Source of the DNA: Acorus gramineus
Lineage: Eukaryota; Streptophyta; Magnoliopsida; Acorales; Acoraceae
Length of the DNA: 64,000 nucleotides
Assembly: GCA_030737835.1 (NCBI GenBank)
Contig: CM060849.1
Coordinates: 31,175,080-31,239,079 of the forward strand
Reading direction: 5' to 3'
Of the stretch, positions 1-11,855 are shown in pieces; within the stretch, counting starts at the first letter, position 1, and every line of letters starts with the position of its first letter. The notes beneath the pieces are model-generated. The model was not told the DNA's origin. It did no database searches and saw only the letters and a program-made list of their open reading frames with translations. The position numbers and the translations under genes are program-made.

Positions 1-284
1 TATAACTTTTGGATTCGGAGGAAGCCTATTTGAAAATGGGGGCCAAAAGGTGATGTCTCTCTGCCCTTCACGGTGCAGTGGCCCTTCCCTTCCAAGGTTC
101 ACGAAACGCGGTAAAGAGCATTTTAGTAATGTTTTATGTTTGGTTAATATAAATTATATGTTAGGTTACTCGGGGTCACAACATGGATTTATTTAACATT
201 CTCACACATATTTAATTGTTTTATACCCCAATTAAAGAACGTTAATATTTTAAAAAATATTTTTATTTGTGAATAAATTTTATT
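1..284. other. No gene seen at window start
   Basis: This stretch has no open frame of note and no recognisable element end. The first 120 bases are less AT-rich than what follows and could be the tail of an element that starts outside the window; that is only a guess. Confidence 0.4.
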
Positions 285-1565
285 TTTATTTTTTTTATAT
301 TTGAATACACTATTAATAGCTGAATTGTCAAAAATTGATATTTTTTAGCTTTAAAATATTTTTTTGGATATTTTTCTATATTTTATAAATTGTTGGGACA
401 TTCATATTTAAATATTATAAAAAAATATTCTTATGCAAGAAATTTGTAAGGTGAAATAACAATTTTTTTTTTTTTTGAAAGAAACTTCAAAAAGTCAGAA
501 ATATATAAAAAAAAACAAATCTTGTAAAATTTGAGAATGACAATTTTGAAAATATTAACATTTTTGATAGGATACTCAAAACATTTAAAAACAAATAAAA
601 TCACTCTCATTTAAAAATTATTTTTTTCGTTGATATTGTTTAATACTTAATTAGATGAGGGTATGAAACATTATAAATATGGTGAGTGAAATTTTAAAAA
701 TAATAAAAAATGTCATTTACGTCATTTTAAATTATATAATTACTAAAAGAGATTTTTTTTTTATAGAATTATTAAAAGTAGACATATTACTATATTAGAT
801 ATTTTGCTTCTATTTATGGGGAGCCTAAAAGTTGGTTTGTGGTTTCGGAATTCGTTGTAATAAAAAATTTATTCACATCTTCCTCAGAAGATTTTTTTTT
901 TTTTGGTGAGATGATCTACCTTAGAAGATTTGTCTCTTCTTCTTCCTTGTTAGTTTACTGGGTACTTTTCATCTCTCTGGCTCTCTCATAGCTGAAACTT
1001 CTTCACTGATTGGTGAGGAACACGTTCTTCATCAAGTAGCTCATTGTTGAAAATCATCTACATTTTTTTTAATGGTTATTTTTATATTTTATATATCAGA
1101 ATACACTAATGGGAGATGAATTTTCAAAAATTGATATTTTTTTAGCTTTGGAAGAATTTTTTGGATATTTCTAAAGTTTATAAGATTTGTTGGGGGCACT
1201 TATATTTAAAGATTGCACAAATATATTCTTATGCAGCACATTTATAAGATGAAATAAAAAAAAAATTGAAAAAAGTACAAAAAGTTAGAAATATCTAAAT
1301 AAATCTTCTAAATTTTGAGAATGACAATTTTTTACTATGTTAACATTTTTGATAGGATATATATTCAAAACATTTAAAAACAAATAAAACCTCTTTTAAA
1401 TAAAAATCATTTTTTACATTGATATTGTTTAATTAGATGAGGGTGTGAAACATTATAGATATAGTGAGAGAGTTTAAAAATCATAAGAGGCAAATGTCAT
1501 TTACTGTCATTTATGAAATTATTTAAAAAATTTTACAAATAGAATTATTAAAAGTAGTAGTTTTT
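285..1565. repeat. Direct repeat pair (about 285-790 and 1075-1565) flanking a caleosin 5' fragment
   Basis: Two diverged copies of the same roughly 500-bp AT-rich sequence lie about 790 bp apart in the same direction. Both contain a shared block beginning near ACAC TAxTxxxAGxTGAATT and continuing through CAAAAATTGATATTTTTTAG and TATTCTTATGCA. They bracket the caleosin 5'-end copy at 820-1063. The arrangement fits an old tandem duplication whose unit included the caleosin promoter, exon 1 and part of an intron or flank. Confidence 0.6.
820..1063 (+). pseudogene. Truncated duplicate of the caleosin promoter/exon 1
   Basis: About 245 bp align with 5584-5831, the 5' end of the intact caleosin gene downstream. 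They share the GGAATTCGTTGTA block, the TCTTCCTCAGAA and CATCTCTCTGGCT runs, exon 1 and the start of intron 1. The start codon is lost (ATA at 988-990 where the intact gene has ATG), the TATAAAG box reads TAAAAG, and the exon 1 donor GGTAAGG reads GGTGAGG. No later exons follow, so this is a dead 5' fragment. Confidence 0.8.
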
Positions 1566-1747
1566 GTTTTATTTTTTTGGGGTAAAATGCATTTGGACTT
1601 CCTGAAGTTTTTGAAACATGTAAAAGTATTTTTTGAAGTTCAAAAACATGCACTTACATCCCCTACTGTTAGATTTTCTGTTAAAATGAAACAAAACATT
1701 TTAAAATTACTACTTTACTTTTTTTAATTTTATAAATATTAAAAAAA

Positions 1748-2017
1748 AGCTCAAGGATTGGGGCATTTGTTGCGTAGTCGTGAGGAGGATTTCTTTAATA
1801 GGGGAACAAATTTGTATTGAGTAGTCTCATGTACTTTTTATATTTTATTGATTATATTTTATTGAGAGAGACAGTAGTGCCCTCTCGATGGGTTTTTTTT
1901 AGTAGGTTAAGTTTTTGTTAACTTGCTTCCTTATATTTCTCTACTTTGGGCATTCACTCTCTCAATCAATTAAGGCCGAATGTCTATCATTTTCTTCAAA
2001 AAGAAAAAAAAAAGCCT
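1748..2017 (+). mobile_element. Retroposed 3' end (LINE/SINE-like) with poly(A) tail
   Basis: This segment sits inside MITE family A, whose other copy lacks it, and ends in an A-rich tail (2000-2014). It carries no coding remnant that I can identify. The position inside another element and the poly(A) end suggest target-primed retroposition; whether LINE or SINE cannot be told. Confidence 0.4.
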
Positions 2018-2060
2018 ATGAATTAACTTTGGATCTACTATGTGAATATTAATTAATATA

Positions 2061-3641
2061 AGGGCTTTTTGCATGTATACCATCAACAATTATGGTATTT
2101 ATTTATATATCACCACAAATAATGTATTTATTTTTATGCTATTATAATTTTTCTTAATGTAGAAACATGTCCCTCTTTTATCATTTTTAACCAAAATGAA
2201 TCTTAACTATAATTAGTTTCTTAACCAAAAAGTAAAAATGACAAAATAACATTAACATATAATATTTGACACAATGTAAATAATTAAACATAATAACTTA
2301 TTTAATTTTATGTTTTTTCCAAATCAATCGTAAGTCATTCAACATTACCCCTTCTTTCCTTTTCTTCCAATCAAGATTTATTTTTTAAAAAAATTATCAT
2401 TTTGTAATATATATATGATTAATTGTTCTCAAAATAATTTTATTTCATTTCTACTAACGTAAGTATTAATAATTATTATGTCTTTGCTAATAAATAGTCT
2501 GTATGATTAATTTTTATGTTTTTTGAGTTTTAGATGAAATTTATCATTTTCATGTTAAAATTAATAATTTTTATTGGGGAAATTAATTAGAGGCCCATGG
2601 TGATACCTATGTATTAATGATAAATCCCTTGACTTTTTTTACTTTTCTTTAAATCCCTAAAATGGCTGAGACATTATTTCTAGGTCCTTGGCAAAAACTG
2701 TTGTTAGACCCACCATTTAGACTCCCATTTAGCAGTGTAAAAAGGTGACTTAACAATGTACATATGCATATCATCAAGTTGTGATTTAGCATTATGCACA
2801 AATGACTTAACAGTATACACATATAACATAGAAGTGTACAAAAATAATTTAACAGTGTACTCAGGTGACTTTGTAGCATTCAGATTTATCTCATTTGCGG
2901 ATACCCTGAAGGGGTCTATTTTTCTCCCCCCAGCCTCATTACCCATTTGAATAATCATGGGTAGACATGATGAGTTGTCTGCCTTCATCTAGTGGTTCTT
3001 TTGTGCACGTAAAACTAAACCTATGAAAATAATTTAATTAATTTTCATGATAAAATAATAATAAATTGAATAATAACATTCTTCAAGTAATATGAAACTT
3101 ATATAGTGGATCGCCATGCAATAAAAAACATATCCCATTGAAGACGAGTCCAGGATGGGATCACCCCAAAAATCGACAACTCTATGATCAGGTCAACGTC
3201 TTTGTCAGTCAATGACATCGGTTTCTTATATGTACATTGTTAAGTCACTTTTGTATACCGCTAAAAGGGAGTCGAAATGGCAGTTACTGCTAGGGACCCA
3301 GAAATAATGTCACAGCCATTTTAGGGACTTAAAAAAAAGAAAAAAAAATCAAAGGACTTATCATTAATACAGAGGCATCCCGAGGGACCTCTAATTAATT
3401 TCCCTTTTTTATTTTTATAAATATTTTATTTGGTAAGGTAAAATATGCACTAGAAAAAAGGGTAATTTGTTCATTTCTTTAAGACTTTAACAATTTTAAT
3501 GAAAATTTGGATGAAAGTTAACTAGAATGGTAAATATGCATAAGTTCTATATATTTCAATGGTATAAAAATAAATAGGTTATTTAGAGTGGTATAAAATT
3601 AAATAGCATGCTTTTGAATGATATACATGCAAAAAATCCTT
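2061..3641. mobile_element. TIR element B (nested in MITE A)
   Basis: The left end AAGGGCTTTTTGCATGTATA near 2060 and the right end near 3640, which reads AAGGATTTTTTGCATGTATA in reverse complement, are terminal inverted repeats. Similarity continues inward for about 80 bp. No transposase is present; the middle is occupied by another TIR element (2577-3404). It is non-autonomous and its superfamily is unassigned. Confidence 0.6.
2577..3404. mobile_element. Long-TIR element C (Mutator-like MITE), innermost of three
   Basis: It starts GGGAAATTAATTAGAGG and ends with the reverse complement of the same sequence. The two arms stay similar for about 165 bp, through CCCTAAAATGGCTG and TGACTTAACAATGTACA. 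Long TIRs without coding capacity are typical of non-autonomous MULEs. The flanks are T-rich and an exact 9-bp target duplication is not clear. The small open frames inside are incidental. Confidence 0.7.
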
Positions 3642-3800
3642 ATTATAATAATCAACTCTTCAAATACATCTGGATGCATTTATTGTGAGAATTAACTCAC
3701 ACGATAATTAGTTAAAAGGTGAAAACAAGGTAATGATTTAATTAAAAGGGTAAAGTTACACTTTTGTTCTATCTCAATAAAAAATCTAATGGTAGGGGTG

Positions 3801-4181
3801 TAGCTGTGTTAGTGCATGATTTGGATCGGATCTTCAAGCGGTGTCTGTGCATGTAAGTTTCATCGATTCTTCCATGGGTGCGGTTACTCCGACCAACCAA
3901 GTTATTAGTGGCATCACCTTTTTAAACCCCCCACCTCGCAATTTAGCTTTCACCAACCCCACATCACAATAAATACACTACCAATGGAATCCCAACCCCA
4001 GCATCTACCGATTTTCAAATGAACTCCTCTCTCTTCCCCCACTTTTCACTCCTTTTTTGGTCTTCTCCTTCACATCCGGTGCTGCGAAGTCTGTCGTGAG
4101 TCGATGAGTCCGTTAAGAGTCCACTGTGAGTCCGTTGTGAGCCCACCGTGACAGTGATCCCCTACCACAGTCTGTCTTATT
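3801..4181. other. Non-coding interval, promoter/UTR-like composition
   Basis: No open frame of size occurs here. The interval is richer in C than its neighbours, and 4090-4160 contains short degenerate direct repeats of a GAGTCCGTTGTGAG type. It could be a remnant promoter or 5' UTR, but no gene follows that supports this. Confidence 0.35.
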
Positions 4182-5075
4182 ATAAGTTAGGGTTTTCATA
4201 GGAATTTAGGATATTTTTAGAGAAATTTATGGTTTGGGTCTTTTTTTTTTGTTGGATTGCATGTTATAATTATGATTGCATTTGTTTGGTCTAAAACCCT
4301 TATATTACAAGTATTGAGATTTTTTTTATATTCAAAGTTAGGGTTTTGATAGAAAGCTATGGTATTGTTAGAGCAATGTATGGTTTAATCTCTTTTTTTT
4401 ATTATTGAAACCCATGTTTGTGATTCTATTGGTTTGGTTTAAACCCTTATATTATAGATAATGTGTGTTTTTTTAAGTGTAAGTTAAGGTTTTGATAGGA
4501 ATTTAGGATATTTTTAGAGAAATGTATGGTTTGGTTTTTTTTTGTGTGTTGGATTGCAGGTTATGATTGTGATTGCATTTATTTGGTTTAAAACCCTTAG
4601 ATTACAAGTATTGAGGTTTTTTTTAATTCAAAGTTAGAGTTTTGATAGGAAGATAAGGTATTGTCAGAGCAATGTATTGTTTGAGTTCTAATTTTTTTTT
4701 TTTTTTGGATTGAAAGGCATGTTTTATGATTCCATTTGTTTGGTTTAAACCCTTATATTACAAGTAATGTGCGTTTTTTTAATTGTAAGTTAGGTTTTTG
4801 ATAGGAATTTAGTATATTTTTAGAGAAATGTATGGTTTGGGGTTTTTGTTTTGTTAGATTGCAAGCTATGATTGTGATTGCATTTATTTGGTTTAAAACC
4901 CTTAGATTACCGGTATTGGGATTTTTTTTTAATCCAAAATTTGGGTTTTGATAGAAAGATAGGGTATTGTTAGAGCAATGTATGGTTTGAGCTCTATTTT
5001 TTTTTTTTTTTGGATTGAAAGCGATGTTTTATGATTCCATTTTAGTTTAAACCCTTATATTACATATATTCAGTT
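4182..5075. repeat. Tandem array of three ~302-bp units, each a dimer of ~150-bp subunits
   Basis: Units begin at about 4182, 4483 and 4785 with AAGTTAGGGTTTTxATAGGA-like sequence. Each contains two related halves: one with TTTTTAGAGAAATGTATGGT and one with TTGTTAGAGCAATGTATGGT. Each half then has a T-run, a GATTGCATxTTATGATT-like block and AAACCCTTATATTACA. Alternating half-types make this a small higher-order repeat about 700 bp upstream of the caleosin gene. Confidence 0.75.
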
Positions 5076-5363
5076 TGTGAGAATGAGTTATATATCATAT
5101 AATATTTTCCAATGTGTAGCATATCAACAACGTCGTTCGCTATCTTGAAACGTTTCCTGATATGTGCTATACTTGAAAGATATATTTTGATATTGGTGTG
5201 TCATAGAGATATCACAGTTTACAGAAGTCCTTAGTTTGACAATTGTATAACCCGATCAATTTCAGACTACATTACTCTGTTAACTCTGCATTATGTGTTT
5301 CGACCTTGGTGTGTCATACATGAGATATGGCGGGGGAAATAAGGGTTTGGTTTTATTTGATTT

Positions 5364-5475
5364 AGGTGGTGGGATTGTGTTGTCATTTGATTTGGGGTGG
5401 TGGGATATGTATAGGTGGTGGAATTGTGTTATCATTTGATTTGGGGTGGTGGGATATGTATAGGTGGTGGGATTA
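5364..5475. repeat. 49-bp minisatellite, 2.2 copies
   Basis: AGGTGGTGG recurs at 5364, 5413 and 5462, with TCATTTGATTTGGGGTGGTG inside each 49-bp unit. The copies are almost identical, so the repeat is young. It lies about 290-390 bp upstream of the caleosin start codon. Confidence 0.8.
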
Positions 5476-5590
5476 ATATAGTATAATGAAAATGAGAATC
5501 GAGGTTTTTTTTTTTTTGTAATATTGAATGGTGGGACCGTGAAATAATGTGGTGGAAGTAAAAACACCCTTCTTCCATTTGTGAAGAACC

Positions 5591-5597
5591 TATAAAG
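5591..5597 (+). promoter_or_regulatory. Probable TATA box of the caleosin gene
   Basis: TATAAAG lies 160 bp upstream of the caleosin ATG at 5757. In the truncated duplicate (820-1063) the aligned site reads TAAAAG, which fits loss of function there. No transcription start is known. Confidence 0.45.
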
Positions 5598-5756
5598 TTG
5601 CTTGTCCTGTCGGAATTCGTTGTACTAAAGAATTTATTAATATCTTCCTCAGAATATTTTTGTTTAATTTTTGGTGAGAATATCTTCCTCATAAGATTTG
5701 TCTCTTCATCTTCCTTGTCAGTTAACTGGGCATACTTTTCATCTCTCTGGCTTCTC

Positions 5757-8679
5757 ATGGCTGCAACTTCTTCACTGGTTGGTAAGGAACACGTTGTTCT
5801 TCAAGTAGACTCATTGTTGAAATTCATCTACGTTTAGATATTTTTCAAATCAGATTTTATATGTGTATGATTTTCATTGTCAACCACCATTAATTTTAAA
5901 GGTGTGGAAGGAACATCGATTGACAAGGAATTGAGTCCTTTACAGAAGCATGTCAGCTTCTTCGACAGGAACAAAGATGGCATTGTTTATCCATCTGAAA
6001 CTTACAAAGGTAATCCATATATGTCATGCCGTTTCAATCTTGATATTCATATTGTTTTGATTATTTGGGTTTTGTGTCAATGTCCTTGTGATTAATCAAT
6101 CTTTAACTTTTTTTATTTTGTTAAAATTTTGTCATTCATCTCTATTAGGATTCAGAGAAATTGGATGTGGTGTGGCTTTATCTGCTTTTAGCGCGATCTT
6201 CATTAATGTTTTTCTCAGTGGTCGCACTGCTCCTGCTGTATGTGAATCAAATTTCAATACTAGTTTATCTACAGAAAGAACTAGATCACTGTAGTGATTA
6301 AATTCCTAAATGTTATGTTTTTAGTTAAGTATTTTTTATTATTGTCTCTTTCATTTCCTTGATGGGCAATTCACTCCTGTTTGGATGCAGGGGAAGGCAT
6401 CCTTTCCTTATTTTCCAATCTATGTGGACAACATCCACAAAGGAAAACATGGGAGTGATTCAGGAGTGTATGACTCTGAAGGGAGGTGATTCTTATTCTC
6501 ATTATTTGAAGCTATTATATTCCTTCCTTTTTCCAATTTTCAATATGATTTAAAATTTAAGACCTCTGCTTCTTTTCTTGTTGTAATAAAAAAGAACAAT
6601 AATTCTAAACCATAAACAATTATACCATCCATCATGGGCTGGATTAGAAATCGATTGTTTGAAAGTTTAGAGACCTTTTTTTTTTTTTTTCTAAAGCTTT
6701 GTGCTAGCAGCCTGAAGTGTGATTATACCTAGAGAATGTCAGAATTCACTTTCATTAATTTCTTTATGTTCATGTATAATATGTTATATAAAAGATTTTT
6801 TTGATCTTTATGAAATGTGACAATTTGTTTATTTTTATACATGATACTTTATGTGTGAGTGCTTGGAAATAGTATTAGAAAAGAATAATGAAGAAAAAGG
6901 AAGCTTGACAGACACATCTGAAGATCCTTGCTGACTAGAAAGTTATGATGTTTTTTCTTTTCCTCTTTATTCGATGTCACATTCTTTAATGAAAGTGCGG
7001 TATTTAACTTATGCTCTATGTGGGGTCCTCAGCTTTTCTTTCTATGGTTCTTTAATTAAAGAAGGTGCCATGTCATTGCCTTGGTTGTTTTACCTTTGTC
7101 TGCTAACATGATTGTGCATAAAATGCAATTTAAAAAGGTTATCTAATTATGTTTATGTCCATCCCACACTACTATTTATGTGTAATGCCCAAATCCATGT
7201 CTCAGTCGAACACAAGGAAATTTGAACAATTGCAATTATTCCTGCCACAATATAATTGGCAAAACGAATCAACCTACTGTTTTATGTGGCAAAGGAAAGA
7301 GGGTGGTCCTGCTCACAATATTACCAAGATCAAATCACTGTGAGATTAATCAGGAATTTTGTAGTGTCTTGACATGGAAAGGATGTATTACGGGATTATG
7401 TCATGACAATATAATAAGACCATAGTGTTGTCCCCATTATCTGTGGACTGGGACAAATACTTTTGATAATACGTGTCTAATATTTCTGGGATTGTTGCAA
7501 ATCAACTTGCAGGCCAAACTAAAAAGTATAGTCATCTAGCTTCCATGTAGTCAGTAACTATGTGATTGGTCTTCCAAACTACTCCTAGCTATTCATATTC
7601 GTGGACTGAATATTGGCTTTTAGTTCTTCAGCTTTAGAGGTCTGAAGGAATGAAGTGAGCTATCAAGTCACACGCTTTTGGGATTGGTTCAATTATAAAT
7701 TATACATGGTATCATTGGCTTGACATTAAATTTTCCATCCCCATATTATGCACTATAATGCAACAGATACGCATATGCATATGCATACACATATATTACA
7801 CACATGTACATACTTTATACACATATATATACACACATGCACGCTCAAACTTGGAGATTAACTAGTTCAACTTTTCATCTGTATTTGTTGTGCAAGATAA
7901 CTTCATATTATGCAAGTTGCCTCTATTGTTTCTATTATTAGTGCAAGAAATTTGTAGACATGAACAAATTACCCAAATAAGTGATTCAGTATTGATCTGT
8001 TGGAATCATTGTTGCACCTCCTTGATGCATTGTTATCAGTTCTTTTTAATTCTTCCTATGCCAATAATGATTTTCGTAGGTTCGTATCTTCAAAATTTGA
8101 GGACATCTTTTCCAAGCACGCGCACACACACCCAGATTGCCTAACATCGAAGGAGTTGATGGAGATGCTGAAAGCAAATCGTGTTCCTAAGGACTACAAG
8201 GGATGGTTAGATATATCTTCATTTTTTTACCACATTATTGAGAATTATTGTGTGGAATTTCTTGTATATATCTTCGATGCAGATTTTTTTTCTGGATTAG
8301 TTACCCTATGAAATCTAAATTTTCACAATCATTCAAAAATAACAATCTGGCAGTATCCTTTTTGTAAATCATTTTTAGAATCATTCATATGAACTGTAAA
8401 AACTACGTCTATTTGGCTATTTCAAGCTGTTTTTTAGAAATATAAAAATTTTCACAAAATTTAATCTTCAAATGCAATAATTCTGGCCTCTTAGTGTACG
8501 TAATCATAGGCTACATGAATTGCTTTTGCAGGGTTGCAAGCTGGACGGAGTGGAAGATCCTTTACTATCTGTGCAAGGATAAGGATGGATTGCTTCACAA
8601 GGAGACCATAAGAGATGCTTTTGATGGAAGCCTGTTTATGCGTATGGAGGAGAAGAGATCTGGTAAGAAAATGAAATGA
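5757..8679 (+). CDS. PXG: Caleosin / peroxygenase, six exons, 196 aa
   Basis: Caleosins are lipid-droplet or ER proteins that bind calcium and haem and oxidise unsaturated lipids. My model is exons 5757-5781, 5902-6009, 6149-6237, 6391-6485, 8080-8205 and 8532-8679, all with GT-AG introns and consistent phases. The product has a 12-residue EF-hand [12 protein letters not shown] (30-41), the conserved haem-ligand histidines in LQKHV (25) and KGKHGSDSG (94), and a hydrophobic segment at about 45-70. A short proline-rich segment with FPYFPIY follows, then a C-terminal domain with [13 protein letters not shown] and [15 protein letters not shown]. The length matches the short caleosins (about 195 aa) such as Arabidopsis PXG4. 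The start is the ATG at 5757, which makes a phase-1 join (GTAAGG donor) straight into GVEGTS. Intron 4 is 1.6 kb and otherwise empty. The gene converges on an OBAP gene. Confidence 0.93.
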
Positions 8680-8827
8680 GTACTGGCAGAGCTATCATGA
8701 GAGATGTAATCCAATAGTTGACAGAAGAAATAAAAGGAAATCAGTCAGTACAATAAAACATTTGATAAATTTCCAAGTATAAACTCATGTAACATGATAT
8801 TATGTATGTGCATGATTGAAAAATGTG

Positions 8828-9019
8828 ACATCCAACTTTGCTTTTAAGTCAATTTTTGGCCCTACACCTTTTTTGAGGTTTTATGGATTTATATGGAAAT
8901 TCCTTCTCTACCTTGTTCTTTTAACATCCAACTTTGCTTTTAACTCAATTTTTAGCCCAACCCCTTTTTTGAGGTTTTATGGATTTATATGGAAATTCCT
9001 TCTCTACCTTGTGCTAGAA
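8828..9019. repeat. Tandem duplication, 2 x 96 bp, downstream of caleosin
   Basis: ACATCCAACTTTGCTTTTAA begins at 8828 and again at 8924. Each copy runs through TTGAGGTTTTATGGATTTAT and CCTTCTCTACCTTGT with only a few differences. It starts about 150 bp after the caleosin stop codon and could lie in the 3' UTR. Confidence 0.8.
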
Positions 9020-9083
9020 TCTGATTCCATCCTAAGATTATGGGAAAATTCAATACAATTTCAAAATTTGTTAATTATTTGCT

Positions 9084-9423
9084 AACAGATTTGATGATTC
9101 TTTATTCTCCAAGGGGAATGTCCCTTTAACACCAATCGTAGTGCGCACGCACTGAGTAAGATCGTATAGTCCTCGCAAATTGGCATATAGGTCTCTCTTT
9201 GTGTCTTCATTGGTTATTCAACTACTCGGAAGGGCTATTCATGTTATCGTCGACCTACATATCAGGTTTATTATATCTTCAATTTTTCCTTACACCTTCA
9301 CCTAACTCCAAGTGACCTATTTGGCAGTACAATGTCCTCTCCCATCTCCATCCAACATTCACCTAACTGTTAAACCAAATTTATATTCATTGATTTGGAG
9401 AATAAAGAATCATGAAATCTGTT
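9084..9423. mobile_element. Foldback MITE, ~29-bp terminal inverted repeats
   Basis: AACAGATTTGATGATTCTTT at 9084 is repeated in inverted form at the right end (9395-9423), with one mismatch over 29 bp. The 340-bp interval has no coding sequence. Family and target duplication are not determined. Confidence 0.55.
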
Positions 9424-9546
9424 CATGGAAAAATGAAACATCATCTTGAAATGAACCTCGGCATTTATAACATTTAATGTATTGAAAGAAGAAATATTGT
9501 ATTGTATGGGTAGTTAAAAAGTCTTGTTGACTGTTACCTTGTTACG

Positions 9547-10250
9547 TGATGCAGATATCATAGTCACACATTATATGGACATATGAGATCAGATGGACTA
9601 AAGAAGAAGAAGATATCTTAATCGTTTGGGAGCATCGTACCTTTAAATGGCCATAACTTTCGAACCGTAGATTAAAATCACTATTATAATATGTCTATGC
9701 GTCCGTATCAACGAGCCCTACAAGAGTGGTGCTACGCTACTTTGCCAAATTTCAAAGCTTTCTGAGATGGTCTTGGGAGTCAAATCGACGGTTTAAAGTT
9801 ATTTTTACTATTTTTTGTAGCTTTAGTTTGTTAGGGTTTTTATTCCTTGTTTTATAATCTACATTTAGATTTGAATTTTAAATATTGATTTGAATTCAAA
9901 TTTGAATATTAGTTAGGTTTAAATAAAGATGTATTTGTTATTTTTAAGATTTAGATAATCTGTTAGGATCATAGTTTACATATTTAGATAATTAGTTGAG
10001 TTAAGGATTCTCTACTATATAAATAGACCTGTAAACAATTGATTAATTAAGTTATTGATTATTAGAGTTATTTCCTTCATTTTTGTTATTCGTGATGAAT
10101 ATCAACTATGTAGAGTTTTATAATCTGGTATTTCGTTAGAAATCAATTGTTGAAGCCCAATGCCCTGGCATTCTTCTTGAAAAATCAACAACACCATTGG
10201 AACATGTCAATTTTGTATCTTTGATCAATTTTGTAGAAGATCGTAATGGA
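9547..10250 (+). mobile_element. Solo LTR related to the gag-only element at 13535
   Basis: It starts TGATGCAG, like the LTRs of the element at 13535-15243. It shares the AT-rich middle (TTAGATTTGAATTTTAAATA, GAATTCxAATTTGAATATTA) and the TATAAATAGxCxTGTAAACxATT promoter block. No internal domain or second LTR is adjacent. The right end is diverged, so its border is approximate, and I found no clean 5-bp target duplication. Confidence 0.6.
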
Positions 10251-11855
10251 TGTAAAAAATATCCGTGTAGTGGGTGATGTTGAATGTACTGAAATGAAAA
10301 AAAACAGAGTAACTTCAGATTTGAAGAACTATTTTTTTATCTCGCTTGCTTGCTCTGTTGTTCTCCTTGTTTATAAGATCAGCATCAACTTCTCACATAC
10401 CCCAAGTTATATCATCATGGACTCAATACAATGACACCATATGAATACTCGGGCTCGAGATGAGATTTATAAAGTCCATTAAGAAAATGCATGCATTTAA
10501 TTTGCTGCTACTGAACGTCCTTTGTAGACTGACAATATTGAATAACCCTTCGTAGATTCAGAGTGCGGATACGAATATCATTGTATTCGATCAAAAAAAT
10601 ATCTATATCTGAGATAAATTATAAAAATTTACATATTTGTATTATATATAATTCATATTTGTTAACTTGTATAATTAATCACAATAATGATATATTATAT
10701 TACTATTAAATTTTCAATGTATAATATCTAAAAGTGATAACAAACCTTAAAATCTTAATTTTAATTTTCATATCGCTCTAATATATCATTTGATTATCCA
10801 ATTTAATGTAATATTTATACATGTCCGTATCTAATTTGTATCCGAAAAGATCAGAATCCAAAAATTAATATATGTATACAAAAGTTAGGATATATATATT
10901 AATATATCCGTTGTGTCTGTCCGATTGGCAGGCTTACTCCTAGTTCTTATGATGAAACTTTTAGGGGATTTTTGCGTATATGCCCCTCTTAAAGTCTAAT
11001 TTGTCAAAATACATATGAAAAAACCCACAGTACAAAAATGCCCCCTCAGAAACTTTAAATGAGTGCAATTTGTGCCTGTTGTCAAGTTCTGTCTGGTATG
11101 ATTAATATTCTCCGTTTGCATTCCGTTAGAGACAACCAAATGATCCTTATACCTCTTAAACCCTCTTTCTCTGAATCATCTCATCTTCTTCTTTTTCTTC
11201 TACTAATTCTAAGCCATTTCATCTCTTTTAAAGCACACTTTTTACATGGATTTCAGCTCATCTTATCTCTCATAAATCCACTATTTAACCTCTGCAATGG
11301 TGAATGTTCAAACCGATGATTTAGAGTTTGAAATAGAGTTTCGCATGAAGAAAGGGGATTAGAGTTCGATTTGCAATCAAATGGGGGTGGGGGGGGGGGG
11401 GTTTGCTAGGTTTTCAACAGAGATTGAAGGGAACTTAGATGGAATGGGGGCTAGGGTTTCAAGTGAAGAAGAATTCAGATTTTTTTTAAAAAAATAAATA
11501 ATGTACATGTGAAAAAGACTTTATAACCATAGGTATATCAAAATTCTTTACGGCATGTGATATAAAGTTACGGTTGCATTGACGAATTAAAATTTAACGG
11601 GAGTATAATATAATGAAATATCTAAAACTTTTAGTCAGGTATATTTTATTTGGGACCTCTATATCTGCCTTTCGTCATAATAATGGAATCCAAGGGCTTT
11701 AACACCTTAAACAAACCCATACATGTTACATTCCCGCATCGAATCCTTACCAAGATCAAACCTGTACGTACACACGGAAAGATCTGAAAGCTATCCATTC
11801 TTACACGCATACACAACAAAAAAAAAAAAAAAAAAAAACTGTACAACTTGTCCCT
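10251..11855. other. Intergenic interval between solo LTR and OBAP gene
   Basis: No convincing gene. Around 10555-10920 is an AT-rich stretch with scattered CGGATA / TATCCG dyads, resembling the foldback sequence in the last NPF intron. A run of 13 G lies at 11389-11401. The rest is AT-rich with A/T homopolymers, including a long A-run at about 11819-11838 just beyond the OBAP stop codon. Confidence 0.4.

Larger units (their letters stand above)
1578..3800. mobile_element. TIR MITE copy (family A), split by nested insertions
   Basis: The left arm, starting GGTAAAATGCATTTGGACTTCC at 1578, and an internal part with TGTGAGAATTAACTCACACG near 3690 match the intact copy at 46340-46775. The matching sequence is broken by a poly(A)-ended insert (about 1748-2017) and by the TIR element at 2061-3641. 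The outer right terminus is not recognisable after about 3800, so this copy is truncated there. Confidence 0.6.
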
